From: Glycomyces arizonensis DSM 44726
Lineage (GTDB): Bacteria > Actinomycetota > Actinomycetes > Mycobacteriales > Micromonosporaceae
Length of the DNA stretch: 64,000 nt
Assembly: GCF_000482705.1 (NCBI RefSeq)
Contig: NZ_AXWO01000028.1
Coordinates: forward strand, 1 to 64,000
Direction: 5' to 3'
The number at the start of each line of letters is the position of its first letter. Positions within the stretch are counted from its first letter, which is position 1. The position numbers and the translations under genes were made by a program. Positions 8,459 to 16,284 of the stretch are shown here, piece after piece. The notes below the pieces were generated by a model. The model searched no databases. It was not told the origin of the DNA and saw only the letters and a program-made list of their open reading frames with translations.

Positions 8459-9280
8459 ATGGTGGAGCAGCGGCGACCTGACGGCAGAGCGCGCAAGCAC
8501 AGCGGCATCCAGCCGCGCGGCCGCGACGAGCCGACCAAGATGATCCAGAGCGTCCAGCGGGCGCTGCGCATCATGGAGATCGTGGGCCGCCACTCCGGCG
8601 GCGTGTCGGCGCAGCGCATCGCCTTCGAATGCGGCCTCAACCGCGCCACCGCCTACAACCTGCTGCGCACCCTCGTCTACGAGCGGTACCTGCGCCGCGA
8701 CGACGAAGGCCGCTACTCGCTCGGCCTGGAGGTCTCCGACCGCTACTCCGAGCTCACGCAGGCCATGGCGGGTCCGCGCACCTGCGGCGACTTCATGCGT
8801 CGCATGTCGACTGAGACGGGCTACTCCACGTTCGTGGCGAAGTTCGTCGAAGGCCGGCCCGCCGTCACGTCGGTGACCGAAGGCAACCGCAGCCCGCACG
8901 TCGAGGACCTCATCGTCGGCTTCGACGACGGCGCCCACGCCACCGCCCTCGGCAAGGCCCTCTTGGCGACGCTGCGGTTCACCGAGCGCGCCATGTTCCT
9001 CAAGGCCGCCGGGATGCGCCGCTTCACCGGCAAGACGCTCACCGAGCCCGATGCGCTCGAGCACGACCTGATGGTCTACTCCGAGTCCGGCGTGTACGCC
9101 GAGATGGGCCAGTTCCAGGACGGCGTCGGCTGCGCCGCGGTCGTCGTGCGCGACGCCGACGACCCGGCCGAGCGGGTCGTGCTGGCCGCGGCCATGCCGC
9201 TGTCGGACATCGGCCGGTTCTGGCCGGTGCTCACCAAGCGGCTGCGCCGCGCCGCCGTCGAACTCCAGCCGCTGCTGTGA
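8459..9280 (+). CDS. IclR-family transcriptional regulator
   Basis: A 273-residue protein. A basic N-terminal arm precedes the IclR winged helix (SVQRALRIMEIV ... NRATAYNLLRTL) at about residues 30-95, then the IclR effector domain: HATALGKALLA, then GVYAEMGQFQDGVGCAAVVV. The ATG at 8459 is preferred because GGAG lies 6 nt upstream; a GTG at 8432 is in frame. No metabolic gene lies next to it, so its target is not evident. A strong hairpin follows the stop. Confidence 0.92.
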   Translation: MVEQRRPDGRARKHSGIQPRGRDEPTKMIQSVQRALRIMEIVGRHSGGVSAQRIAFECGLNRATAYNLLRTLVYERYLRRDDEGRYSLGLEVSDRYSELTQAMAGPRTCGDFMRRMSTETGYSTFVAKFVEGRPAVTSVTEGNRSPHVEDLIVGFDDGAHATALGKALLATLRFTERAMFLKAAGMRRFTGKTLTEPDALEHDLMVYSESGVYAEMGQFQDGVGCAAVVVRDADDPAERVVLAAAMPLSDIGRFWPVLTKRLRRAAVELQPLL

Positions 9281-9286
9281 GGCGGT

Positions 9287-9312
9287 GGCCCCGCGGCTCT
9301 CGCCGCGGGGCC
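9287..9312. terminator. Bidirectional hairpin between convergent genes
   Basis: Perfect 10-bp stem GGCCCCGCGG with a 6-nt loop, lying between the ends of the IclR gene and the convergent secreted-protein gene. There is no long T-run, as is usual for GC-rich actinobacterial terminators. Confidence 0.75.
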
Positions 9313-9322
9313 GATGCCGGGT

Positions 9323-9703
9323 CTACTCGTGGAAGCCCTGGTAGACGCATCCGGTGATGCCATGGCACAGCCGCATCCGGTAGGCCAGCCCTTCGAGTAC
9401 GTTGTAGCCGAAGGTGACGTAGGAGCCGGCGCCCTCGCCGTTGTGCTTGCAACGCTGCGTGATCCAGCCGCCCTTCGGCGAGTAGAGCTGCACGCAGCCC
9501 TCGATGCCGTAGCCGTCGGCCCACGAGTCGTAGACTCGGAAGTCGTCGCCGTCGTCGACGTGCTGCATGGCCCCCACCTGGCGGCCGTCGATGTCGGAGG
9601 CGATGAGCCAGGTGTCCCCGGCCATCGCGGGACTGGAGAGCCCGGCGATCATCGCCACGCCCACGGCGCAGGTGACCCCGAAGCGGATCAGCCACTTCTT
9701 CAT
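9323..9703 (-). CDS. Small secreted protein, unknown function
   Basis: A 126-residue precursor. The Sec signal peptide MKKWLIRFGV... ends with SPAMA, so cleavage after residue 28 leaves a mature domain of about 98 residues with four cysteines, enough for two disulfides. The mature part is rich in Asp, Gly and Tyr and includes the stretch DSWADGYGIEGCVQLY, a pattern met in small secreted actinomycete proteins of unknown role. AGAAGGAG lies 6 nt before the ATG. It has its own promoter with an internal 17-bp inverted repeat (9746-9774), so expression is probably conditional. Confidence 0.85.
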   Translation of the reverse strand: MKKWLIRFGVTCAVGVAMIAGLSSPAMAGDTWLIASDIDGRQVGAMQHVDDGDDFRVYDSWADGYGIEGCVQLYSPKGGWITQRCKHNGEGAGSYVTFGYNVLEGLAYRMRLCHGITGCVYQGFHE

Positions 9704-9745
9704 TCGTTTCTCCTTCTGTCGCATGGATACCGCAATAGGCGGCCC

Positions 9746-9774
9746 ACCGTATGCATACGCGACGTATGCGACAA
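9746..9774 (-). promoter_or_regulatory. Promoter and operator of the secreted-protein gene
   Basis: On the minus strand: TTGTCG (-35), a 17-bp spacer and TACGGT (-10). The spacer holds a perfect inverted repeat GCATACG-N3-CGTATGC (9753-9769), an ideal place for a repressor or for spacer-distorting regulation. The cognate regulator is not identified. Confidence 0.6.
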
Positions 9775-9815
9775 AAGGTTGCCAAGGGAGCGGGCTTTTT
9801 CGCTGCGGCGCAACG

Positions 9816-9842
9816 AAAAAGGCCGACCCAGCTGGGCCGGCC
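9816..9842 (-). terminator. Rho-independent terminator of korAB
   Basis: On the minus strand: a GGCCGGCCCA/TGGGTCGGCC hairpin followed by TTTTT, 15 bp after the korB stop. One mismatched pair in the stem. Confidence 0.85.
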
Positions 9843-9856
9843 TCCTTGTTGGTGAT

Positions 9857-10879
9857 TTAGAGCACGGTCCAGGTGTCGCCGGAGTGCAGCAGGCTGTCGA
9901 GGGCCTCGCCGCGGTCGACGCCCGCGGCGGCCTGGTCGACCTGGCCGCGCACCAGCTCGTCATAGGTCGGGCGCCGCACGTTCCGGAACACGCCGATCGG
10001 CGTGTGGTCCAGCGCCGTGCCCGACAGTCGCGACAGCGCGAAGGCGTACGCCGGGTCGTCCACGTCCGAGCGGTGGACGACGACGTCGGACTCGTCGACC
10101 TCGTCGGCGCCCTTGACCTCCAGGCCGTACCCCGACTGCACGACGGCCTTGTCGCCGAACCGGATCGGCTGCCCGTCCTCCAGGCGGATCAGGGCCTCGT
10201 CGCGCGTGTCGGGGTTCTTCAGCGTCTCGAACGCGTCGTCGTTGAAGATCGGGCAGTTCTGGTAGATCTCGACGAACGCCGAGCCCTTGTGCTCGGCGGC
10301 GGCCCGCAGCACCTGCTGGAGGTGGGCGCGGTCCGAGTCGAGCGTGCGGGCCACGAACGTGGCCTCCGAGCCCAGCGCGAGCGAGAGCGGGTTGAACGGC
10401 GCGTCCACCGAGCCCATCGGGCTGGACTTGGTGAGCTTGCCCGACTCCGAGGTGGGGGAGTACTGGCCCTTGGTCAGCCCGTAGATCCGGTTGTTGAACA
10501 ACAGGATCTTCAGGTTCACGTTGCGGCGCAGCGCGTGGATCAGGTGGTTGCCGCCGATGGAGAGCGCGTCGCCGTCGCCGGTCACCACCCACACCGACAG
10601 GTCCTGGCGCGAGGTGGCCAGGCCCGTGGCGATCGCCGGGGCGCGGCCGTGGATCGAGTGGATCCCGTACGTGTTCAGGTAGTACGGGAACCGCGAGGAG
10701 CAGCCGATGCCGGAGATGAACGCGATCTTCTCCCGTTCGAGGCCCAGCTCGGGCAGGAACGACTGGACCGCGGCCAGGATCGCGTAGTCGCCGCAGCCGG
10801 GGCACCAGCGCACCTCCTGGCTCGACTTGAAGTCCTTGGCCTTCAGCTTCGGAGCGTCCAATTTCACCGCGTCAGCCAT
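9857..10879 (-). CDS. korB: 2-oxoacid (2-oxoglutarate):ferredoxin oxidoreductase, beta subunit
   Basis: A 340-residue thiamine-diphosphate-binding subunit. The N-terminal CPGCGD (Cys26, Cys29) is part of the [4Fe-4S] ligand set, and WVVTGDGDALSIGGNH is the ThDP/Mg motif. With KorA it decarboxylates 2-oxoglutarate (or another 2-oxoacid) to the acyl-CoA, passing two electrons to ferredoxin in the cytoplasm. Its start overlaps the korA stop by 8 nt, and it ends the operon at a clear terminator. Substrate choice between 2-oxoglutarate and pyruvate is from family resemblance. Confidence 0.93.
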   Translation of the reverse strand: MADAVKLDAPKLKAKDFKSSQEVRWCPGCGDYAILAAVQSFLPELGLEREKIAFISGIGCSSRFPYYLNTYGIHSIHGRAPAIATGLATSRQDLSVWVVTGDGDALSIGGNHLIHALRRNVNLKILLFNNRIYGLTKGQYSPTSESGKLTKSSPMGSVDAPFNPLSLALGSEATFVARTLDSDRAHLQQVLRAAAEHKGSAFVEIYQNCPIFNDDAFETLKNPDTRDEALIRLEDGQPIRFGDKAVVQSGYGLEVKGADEVDESDVVVHRSDVDDPAYAFALSRLSGTALDHTPIGVFRNVRRPTYDELVRGQVDQAAAGVDRGEALDSLLHSGDTWTVL

Positions 10880-12725
10880 TCTTGATGACCTCCTCCAGGG
10901 CGTCCTGCAGTTCGTTGGAGGTGAACGGCAGGCCGCGCACCTTGTTGTAGCCGACGACGTCCACGCCGGGGAAGGCCCCGCGCAGCAGCAGCGAGAGCTG
11001 GCCGAGGTTCATCTCGGGCACGACGACCTTGTCGTAGCGGGCCAGGACCTCGCCGAGGTTGGCGGGCATCGGGTTGAGGTAGCGCAGGTGCGCGCGGGCG
11101 ACGGGGACGCCCTTGTCGCTCAGGCCGCGGACGGCCGCGCCGATCGGGCCCCACGTCGAACCCCAGCCGAGGACCAGCACGCTGGCGTCCCCGGCGTCCT
11201 CGACTTCGAGGTCCGGGACGGGAATCCCGGCGATCTTCGCGGCCCTCGTGCGGACCATGTGGTCGTGGTTGGCCGGGTCGTAGGAGATGTCGCCGGTGCC
11301 GTCGGCCTTCTCGATGCCGCCGATGCGGTGCTGGAGGCCCGGGGTGCCCGGGACGGCCCACGGGCGCGCGAGCGTCTCAGGGTCGCGCTGGAACGGCAGG
11401 AACACCGGCTCGCCCTTGGCGTCGGTGCCGTTCGGCTCGGTGGCGAACGCGACCGACAGGTCCGGCAGGTCGCCCATGTCCGGCAGGCGCCACGGCTCGG
11501 CGCCGTTGGCGATGTAGCCGTCGCTCAGGAGCATGACCGGCGTGCGGTAGTGCAGGGCCATGCGGGTGGCCTCGAGCATCGCGTCGAAGCAGTCCGAGGG
11601 CGACTGCGGGGCGACGACCGCGATCGGGGCCTCCCCGTGGCGGCCGAACATGGCCATCAGCAGGTCGGCCTGCTCGGTCTTGGTCGGCATGCCCGTGCTC
11701 GGCCCGGCGCGCTGCACGTCGATGACGACCAGCGGCAGCTCCAGCGACACGGCCAGCGAGATCGTCTCGGACTTGAGCGCGATGCCCGGACCCGAGGAGG
11801 TGGTGACGCCGAGCGCGCCGCCCCAGGAGGCGCCCAGGGCCGCTCCGGCCGCGGCGATCTCGTCCTCGGCCTGCACGGTGGTGACGCCGAAGCGCTTGTG
11901 CTTGGACAGCTCGTGGAGGATGTCGCTGGCCGGGGTGATCGGGTAGGCCCCGAGGAACACCGGCAGCTCCGAGGCGACCCCGGCGGCGATGACGCCCCAG
12001 GCCAGGGCCTGGTTGCCGGTGATGTTGCGGTAGGTGCCCGCCGGGAGCGTCGCCGGGGGGATCTCGAACCGGACGGCGAAGGACTCGGCGGTCTCGCCGT
12101 AGTTCCAGCCCGCCTTGAGCGCGGCGATGTTGGCCGCGGCGATGTCGGGCTTGGAGGCGAACTTCTTCTTCAGGAAGTCCTCGGTGACGGCCGTGGTGCG
12201 CGAGTACATCCACGACAGGAGGCCGAGCGCGAACATGTTCTTCGAGCGCGCCGCGTCCTTCTTGCCGATGTCGTGGTCCTCGAGCGCGGCGATGGTGAGG
12301 CTGGTCAGCTTCACCTCGATGAGCTGGTAGTCGTCCAGCGAGCCGTCCTCGAGCGGGCTGGCCTCGTAGCCGACCTTGGTGAGGTTGCGCTTGGTGAACT
12401 CGTCGGTGTTGACGATGACGACGCCGCCCCGTTTGAGGTCGCGCAGGTTCGCCTTGAGCGCGGCCGGGTTCATCGCCACCAGCACCTCGGGCTCGTCGCC
12501 CGGGGTGAGGATGTCGGAGTCGGCGAAGTGGATCTGGAAGCTCGAGACGCCCGGCAGCGTCCCGGCGGGTGCACGGATCTCGGCGGGGTAGTTGGGCAGG
12601 GTCGAGAGGTCGTTGCCGAGCTTGGCGGTCTCCGCCGTGAATCGGTCGCCGGTGAGTTGCATGCCGTCACCGGAGTCCCCCGCGAAGCGGATGACGACCC
12701 GGTCGAGCTGCCGGACGGTATTCAC
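10872..12725 (-). CDS. korA: 2-oxoacid (2-oxoglutarate):ferredoxin oxidoreductase, alpha subunit (gamma-alpha fusion)
   Basis: A 617-residue fusion of the gamma domain (first about 190 residues, RFAGDSGDGMQLTGDRF) and the alpha/pyrimidine-binding domain (from AYPITPASDILHEL), as usual in the actinobacterial two-subunit enzymes. VQAEDEIAAAGAALGASWGG is the characteristic alpha-subunit helix. The GTG start is chosen over a longer open frame because GAGGAG sits 6 nt upstream. It is the first gene of the korAB operon. In Streptomyces the homologous pair also lies close to nuo genes (from memory). Confidence 0.94.
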   Translation of the reverse strand: MNTVRQLDRVVIRFAGDSGDGMQLTGDRFTAETAKLGNDLSTLPNYPAEIRAPAGTLPGVSSFQIHFADSDILTPGDEPEVLVAMNPAALKANLRDLKRGGVVIVNTDEFTKRNLTKVGYEASPLEDGSLDDYQLIEVKLTSLTIAALEDHDIGKKDAARSKNMFALGLLSWMYSRTTAVTEDFLKKKFASKPDIAAANIAALKAGWNYGETAESFAVRFEIPPATLPAGTYRNITGNQALAWGVIAAGVASELPVFLGAYPITPASDILHELSKHKRFGVTTVQAEDEIAAAGAALGASWGGALGVTTSSGPGIALKSETISLAVSLELPLVVIDVQRAGPSTGMPTKTEQADLLMAMFGRHGEAPIAVVAPQSPSDCFDAMLEATRMALHYRTPVMLLSDGYIANGAEPWRLPDMGDLPDLSVAFATEPNGTDAKGEPVFLPFQRDPETLARPWAVPGTPGLQHRIGGIEKADGTGDISYDPANHDHMVRTRAAKIAGIPVPDLEVEDAGDASVLVLGWGSTWGPIGAAVRGLSDKGVPVARAHLRYLNPMPANLGEVLARYDKVVVPEMNLGQLSLLLRGAFPGVDVVGYNKVRGLPFTSNELQDALEEVIKNG

Positions 12726-12931
12726 CAAGTTCTCCTCATGCGGGTTGACGGGCACGCGCGGTCGTGCGGTGTGTGTACGGGCTCCGGAGCCGGGCTCCGC
12801 TGTGGCCGCTACATGCGATGCTACGCGTGGGGCGGCTCCCCGTGCCAGCCATGCGTCTATTGCGCGACACAGGCGACACTGGCGGTTGCCTCGCCTCTCA
12901 CCTTGTGGGATACCGGGATCCGGTCGGCCTT

Positions 12932-13813
12932 TCAGGACACCTGATCGTCGGTCGTCGGCGACGACGGTGTGGTCTGAGTCTCGCCCGAATCGGGGGTCGC
13001 CGTGGTCTCGGACGAGCTCGGGTCGGTGGTGGGCTCATCGTCGATCAGGACGAAGGCCGCACCGTCCCACTCATAGCGCGCCGTCCATGTCTCGGAGGCG
13101 GCGCCGAGCCCTTGGAGTGTAATCACCCCGTCCTCGACGCCCGCGAGCTCGGAGAACCGCTGTGACTCGTCTGGCTGCTGCCACACCCAGGCGAAGTGGT
13201 CGAGGCCGTCCTCCTGCGGCAGGAACGCCGCCACCGCGGTCCGGTCGCCGCATCCGAGGGCCAGGATCGCCTCGGGGGAGTCGTCGCCGTCGATGTCGCC
13301 GCTGGCGTGCGCGAGGATCGACCAGTCGGTCTCGCCGGTGAACTGCCAGGACTCGAAGTCGACGGCGATGTCGCCGCCGGCGCACTCGCCCCATTCGGCG
13401 ACGAGCACGGACTGCCCGGCGCCCTCGGGCACCGCGGTGTCCTCGGCGGCGGGCTCCTCGTCCTCCGCCTCGGGGGTGGCCGGGTCGGCGACCTCGGCGT
13501 CGGTCGTGTGGTCGGAGGCGGGCGAGTCGTGCGCCACGGTCGCCTGCGCGTCCTCCTCGGGCGCGCTGGGGAGCGAGCCGATGGTCTGGGCGACGGCGAA
13601 GCCGCCCGCGGTGACGGCGGTGCAGGCGCCCACGACGGCCGCGAGGGAGGCGAGGCGGCGCTTGCGCAGCGAGGCCGGGCTCGACATGATCAGGTCGTCG
13701 ACCGGCGGCGGCTCGAACGCCCTCGGGGCGTCGGCCTTGTAGGCGGCGAAGGCGGCCTTGACCGCGTCGTCGCCCCGCTCGGCGACGTCGTCGCCGTACT
13801 GATGGGCGTTCAT
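12932..13813 (-). CDS. Single-pass membrane protein cotranscribed with sigma factor
   Basis: A 293-residue protein: a cytoplasmic N-terminus (1-50), one membrane helix (about 54-77), an acidic Glu/Ala/Pro/Thr linker (to about 130), an extracytoplasmic domain with two Cys and the repeat-like ASGDIDGDDSPEAILALGCG resembling VCBS/FG-GAP calcium-binding loops, then a Thr/Ser-rich tail. AAGGAGG precedes the ATG, and the first base overlaps the sigma stop in ATGA. Its position and topology suggest an anti-sigma or sensor role, but no zinc-type anti-sigma (HxxxCxxC) motif is present, so this is inference only. Confidence 0.8.
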   Translation of the reverse strand: MNAHQYGDDVAERGDDAVKAAFAAYKADAPRAFEPPPVDDLIMSSPASLRKRRLASLAAVVGACTAVTAGGFAVAQTIGSLPSAPEEDAQATVAHDSPASDHTTDAEVADPATPEAEDEEPAAEDTAVPEGAGQSVLVAEWGECAGGDIAVDFESWQFTGETDWSILAHASGDIDGDDSPEAILALGCGDRTAVAAFLPQEDGLDHFAWVWQQPDESQRFSELAGVEDGVITLQGLGAASETWTARYEWDGAAFVLIDDEPTTDPSSSETTATPDSGETQTTPSSPTTDDQVS

Positions 13814-14406
13814 CGGCGGTCCTCCTTCACCGATGCCCGGCGGCTCTGCGGACGGGGCACCTTGGCGGTGCCGGTGGTCCGGCGCGGGCGGATGCGGATC
13901 GGCATCGTGTCGGGATCGGCCTTCTCGGGGGCTTCGTCGGAGAGCAGCTCGGCCAGTTCGCGGCGGCCGCGGTGGAGCCAGGACTTGACGGTGCCCTCTT
14001 TCGCGCCGGTGTGCTCGGCGATGGCGGCGATCGACATGTCGGCCATGTAGTGCAGGACGAGCGCCTTGCGCCGCTTGGCGGGGACCTGCTGGAGGGCCGC
14101 CACCAGGGCCACGTGGTCGGGGCTGGCCGCGGGGGCGTTCTCCGGCGGGGTCGACTTCTGGAGGAACTTGCGCACCACCTGGTTGCGGCGGTGGCGGCTG
14201 GTGGCGAGGTTCCAGGCGACGCGGCGGACCCACGCGACCGGCTCCTCGTACCCGCCGACCTTGTCCCAGCGCTGCCAGGCCCGCAGGAACGCCTCCTGGA
14301 CGAGGTCCTGGGATTCGGTCGCGTCGCCGAGGTACGCGCACACCTGGGCAGTGAGTTCCGAGAAGTGGTTCTCGTAGAGGTCGGTGAAGTCCGCCTCCGT
14401 TCGCAC
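13810..14406 (-). CDS. ECF (SigE-like) RNA polymerase sigma factor
   Basis: A 198-residue sigma-70 family protein. Region 2 (TDLYENHFSELTAQVCAYLG then DLVQEAFLRAWQRW) recognises the -10, and region 4 (KRRKALVLHYMADMSIAAIA then EGTVKSWLHRGRREL) the -35. The tail is basic. The GTG at 14406 has GGAG 5 nt upstream and gives the family's usual length. The frame stays open to an ATG at 14697 with a better site (GGAGG), which would add 97 Ala/Arg/Pro-rich residues. The 4-nt overlap with the downstream membrane protein points to a regulator/partner pair. Confidence 0.88.
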   Translation of the reverse strand: MRTEADFTDLYENHFSELTAQVCAYLGDATESQDLVQEAFLRAWQRWDKVGGYEEPVAWVRRVAWNLATSRHRRNQVVRKFLQKSTPPENAPAASPDHVALVAALQQVPAKRRKALVLHYMADMSIAAIAEHTGAKEGTVKSWLHRGRRELAELLSDEAPEKADPDTMPIRIRPRRTTGTAKVPRPQSRRASVKEDRR

Positions 14407-14933
14407 ATCCGCTCCAGCACAGGTAGGGGGGACAAGGGCAGCAATCGAGTCCGGGCGGGCGAACCCGGCGGTCCCCATTGTCGCGTCTGAACGCGCGGGG
14501 AGGCGAGGCGGGGTGGGGACGACGGCCGTCGGCCCTGGTGTCCGGGCGTACGCGCCGGTAGCGGGGGCGGCCGGACGCGCGTGGAGGCGCGCCGTGGTCG
14601 CCTCCGGCGCGGAAGCGGCCCGGCGGTGCGCGCAGGGACGGGCGGCCGCGCGCGGGCGGGCGCGGCGGTGCGTCGTCAGTGCGCTGGCGGCGGTCATGCG
14701 TGTTCCTCCACGGCCTCGGGGAGCCGTACTGTCGTGGGCGGCTGCGGTGTCCAAAATCGTGGGACTCGCCGCAATTCCTCTTCGCACACCTACACGTCTG
14801 ACCGCGGCGTGCGGTTGCGGTGTGCGGAAGAATATTTCCCTCGCAACCGGACTGGGTGACAGCACTTGCACAGCGGTGCCGCGGTGCGGCCGCACGGCTT
14901 CCCTCCAGTGGCGCAGCGCACTATGGTGAGTGC
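14407..14933. other. Divergent region between sigma factor and nuoA
   Basis: About 527 bp without a firmly supported gene. The minus strand is open in frame with the sigma factor up to an ATG at 14697 preceded by GGAGG, so part of it may be an N-terminal extension of that protein. The right half (about 14750-14860) is less GC-rich and may hold both promoters; no clear -35/-10 pair could be picked. Confidence 0.5.
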
Positions 14934-15371
14934 ATGGACTCCTCCCATCTCGGTGACTACGCCGTCTTCGGGGTGCTGCTGCTGGCCGGGTTCGCGTTCG
15001 TGGCCGCCGCGATGACGGCGAACCGGCTGCTGCGCCCCGCTCCTCGAAGCCCGCGGGACGCGCCTCGGCACGGCGGCCCCGCCGAGGTGAAGGGCTCGAC
15101 CTACGAATGCGGCGTGGACCTCGCATCCGACCATCTCGCCTCGCCGCACGCTCCGCATGTCGGCGACAACTGGGCCCAGGTGCAGATCCGCTATTACGTG
15201 TACGCGTTCCTGTTCGTCCTGTTCGCCGTGGAGGCGGTGTTCCTGTTCCCGTGGGCGGCCGTGTTCGCCGCGTTCGGCGCCGCCGCGGCGGTCGAGATGG
15301 GCCTGTTCGTCGGCGTGCTGGCCCTCGGTCTGGCCCACGCGTGGCGCAAGGGGGTGCTCCGGTGGGCGTGA
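14934..15371 (+). CDS. nuoA: NADH-quinone oxidoreductase subunit A-like protein
   Basis: A 145-residue membrane protein with three helices (about residues 8-30, 82-104 and 108-130). The loop between helices 1 and 2 carries TYECGVD, the conserved YECG loop of complex I subunit A that lines the quinone channel next to NuoH. It opens a four-gene set nuoA-B-C-H with overlapping or near-overlapping frames. The central loop is longer than in canonical NuoA. The partner subunits D, I, J-N are not in this window. Confidence 0.93.
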   Translation: MDSSHLGDYAVFGVLLLAGFAFVAAAMTANRLLRPAPRSPRDAPRHGGPAEVKGSTYECGVDLASDHLASPHAPHVGDNWAQVQIRYYVYAFLFVLFAVEAVFLFPWAAVFAAFGAAAAVEMGLFVGVLALGLAHAWRKGVLRWA

Positions 15372-16063
15372 GGCTGCCGTTCCCCGCCCGCCGCTCGGGC
15401 CGATCCACGGCGCGCAAACCCGCCGAGGGCGGTGCGGAGGACGGCTCAGGCACCTCCACGGCGCACGCGCTCGCCGAGAGCGGTTCGAGCACGTCTACGG
15501 CCCACGCCCTCGCCGACGGCGGCGTGCTCGGCGAGCCGATCCGGTTCGTCCTCAACTGGGGCCGCCGCTATTCGCTGTGGGTGTTCAACTTCGGGCTCGC
15601 CTGCTGCGCCATCGAGTTCATCGCCGCCTCGATGAGCCGCCACGACTTCATGCGGCTCGGGGTCATCCCGTTCGCGCACTCGCCGCGCCAGGCCGACCTC
15701 ATGGTCGTCTCCGGCACGGTCACCGACAAGATGGCCCCGGCGATCAAGCGCCTCTACGACCAGATGCCCGAGCCGAAGTACGTCATCTCGTTCGGTGCCT
15801 GCTCCAACTCCGGCGGCCCGTACTGGGACTCCTACTGCGTCACCAAGGGCGTCGACCAGATCATCCCGGTGGACGTGTACGTCCCCGGCTGCCCGCCGCG
15901 CCCCGAGGCGCTGCTGCACGGCATCGGCGAGCTCCAGAAGCAGATCGCCGACGAGCCCCTCCGAGTGGGCCCGCGCGCCGGCAAACCCAGCGGCGGGAAG
16001 CCCGGTGCCGGCAAACCCAGCGCCGCGAGACTGCGCTCCCCGCTCAGGAGGCGCAATGCATGA
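15362..16063 (+). CDS. nuoB: NADH-quinone oxidoreductase subunit B-like protein (cluster N2)
   Basis: A 233-residue protein. The N2 [4Fe-4S] ligands are all present: tandem Cys81-Cys82 (GLACCAIEF), Cys147 (GACSNSGG) and Cys177 ([10 protein letters not shown]). It would pass electrons from the iron-sulfur chain to quinone. Odd features are a 55-residue N-terminal extension with the octapeptide TSTAHALA twice (31-38 and 44-51), and a basic C-terminal tail with [14 protein letters not shown]. The GTG at 15362 has a GGGGG site 7 nt upstream and overlaps nuoA by 10 nt; a GTG at 15368 is an alternative. Confidence 0.93.
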   Translation: MGVRLPFPARRSGRSTARKPAEGGAEDGSGTSTAHALAESGSSTSTAHALADGGVLGEPIRFVLNWGRRYSLWVFNFGLACCAIEFIAASMSRHDFMRLGVIPFAHSPRQADLMVVSGTVTDKMAPAIKRLYDQMPEPKYVISFGACSNSGGPYWDSYCVTKGVDQIIPVDVYVPGCPPRPEALLHGIGELQKQIADEPLRVGPRAGKPSGGKPGAGKPSAARLRSPLRRRNA

Positions 16064-16141
16064 GCTTATATCTTATAGGATATACTACATAAGATTCGCT
16101 ACTGTCAAGATTATATCTTATAAACTATATTCTATAATCTT
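16064..16141. repeat. AT-rich palindromic island inside the nuo cluster
   Basis: Directly after the nuoB stop lies DNA of very low GC content. It has two inverted repeats: ATCTTAT ... ATAAGAT (16070-16076/16089-16095) and AAGATTATA ... TATAATCTT (16107-16115/16133-16141). The shared word TTATATCTTATA recurs in both and again at about 36.1 kb. It separates nuoB from nuoC, which in canonical operons abut. Confidence 0.85.
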
Positions 16142-16143
16142 CC

Positions 16144-16224
16144 TTTTCTTGAGTGTCGCGGTGACTGCGCCAGTTCGCCTCGCTCAACCCTCGCCCTGTT
16201 CCCCCGTTTTCCCGAGTGTCGCAG
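16144..16224. repeat. Direct repeat pair between palindromes
   Basis: TTTTCTTGAGTGTCGCGG (16144-16161) and TTTTCCCGAGTGTCGCAG (16207-16224) are two 18-bp near-copies with the same orientation, lying between the AT-rich palindromes of the nuoB-nuoC gap. Confidence 0.8.
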
Positions 16225-16239
16225 CGGCCACGCCTCAAG

Positions 16240-16261
16240 CCTATAGGATATATCCTATAGG
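16240..16261. repeat. Perfect 22-bp AT-rich palindrome
   Basis: Self-complementary over all 22 bases: half-site CCTATAGGATA followed by its exact reverse complement. It lies 23 bp before the nuoC start. Candidate protein-binding site, or part of the same repeat family as 16064-16141. Confidence 0.85.
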
Positions 16262-16284
16262 ATTTGTTTCGACCGGAGGCGGCA

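Noticed and set aside
16144-16284. A separate small gene between nuoB and nuoC
   Set aside because: No frame has a ribosome site and coding composition; the sequence is dominated by repeats and palindromes.
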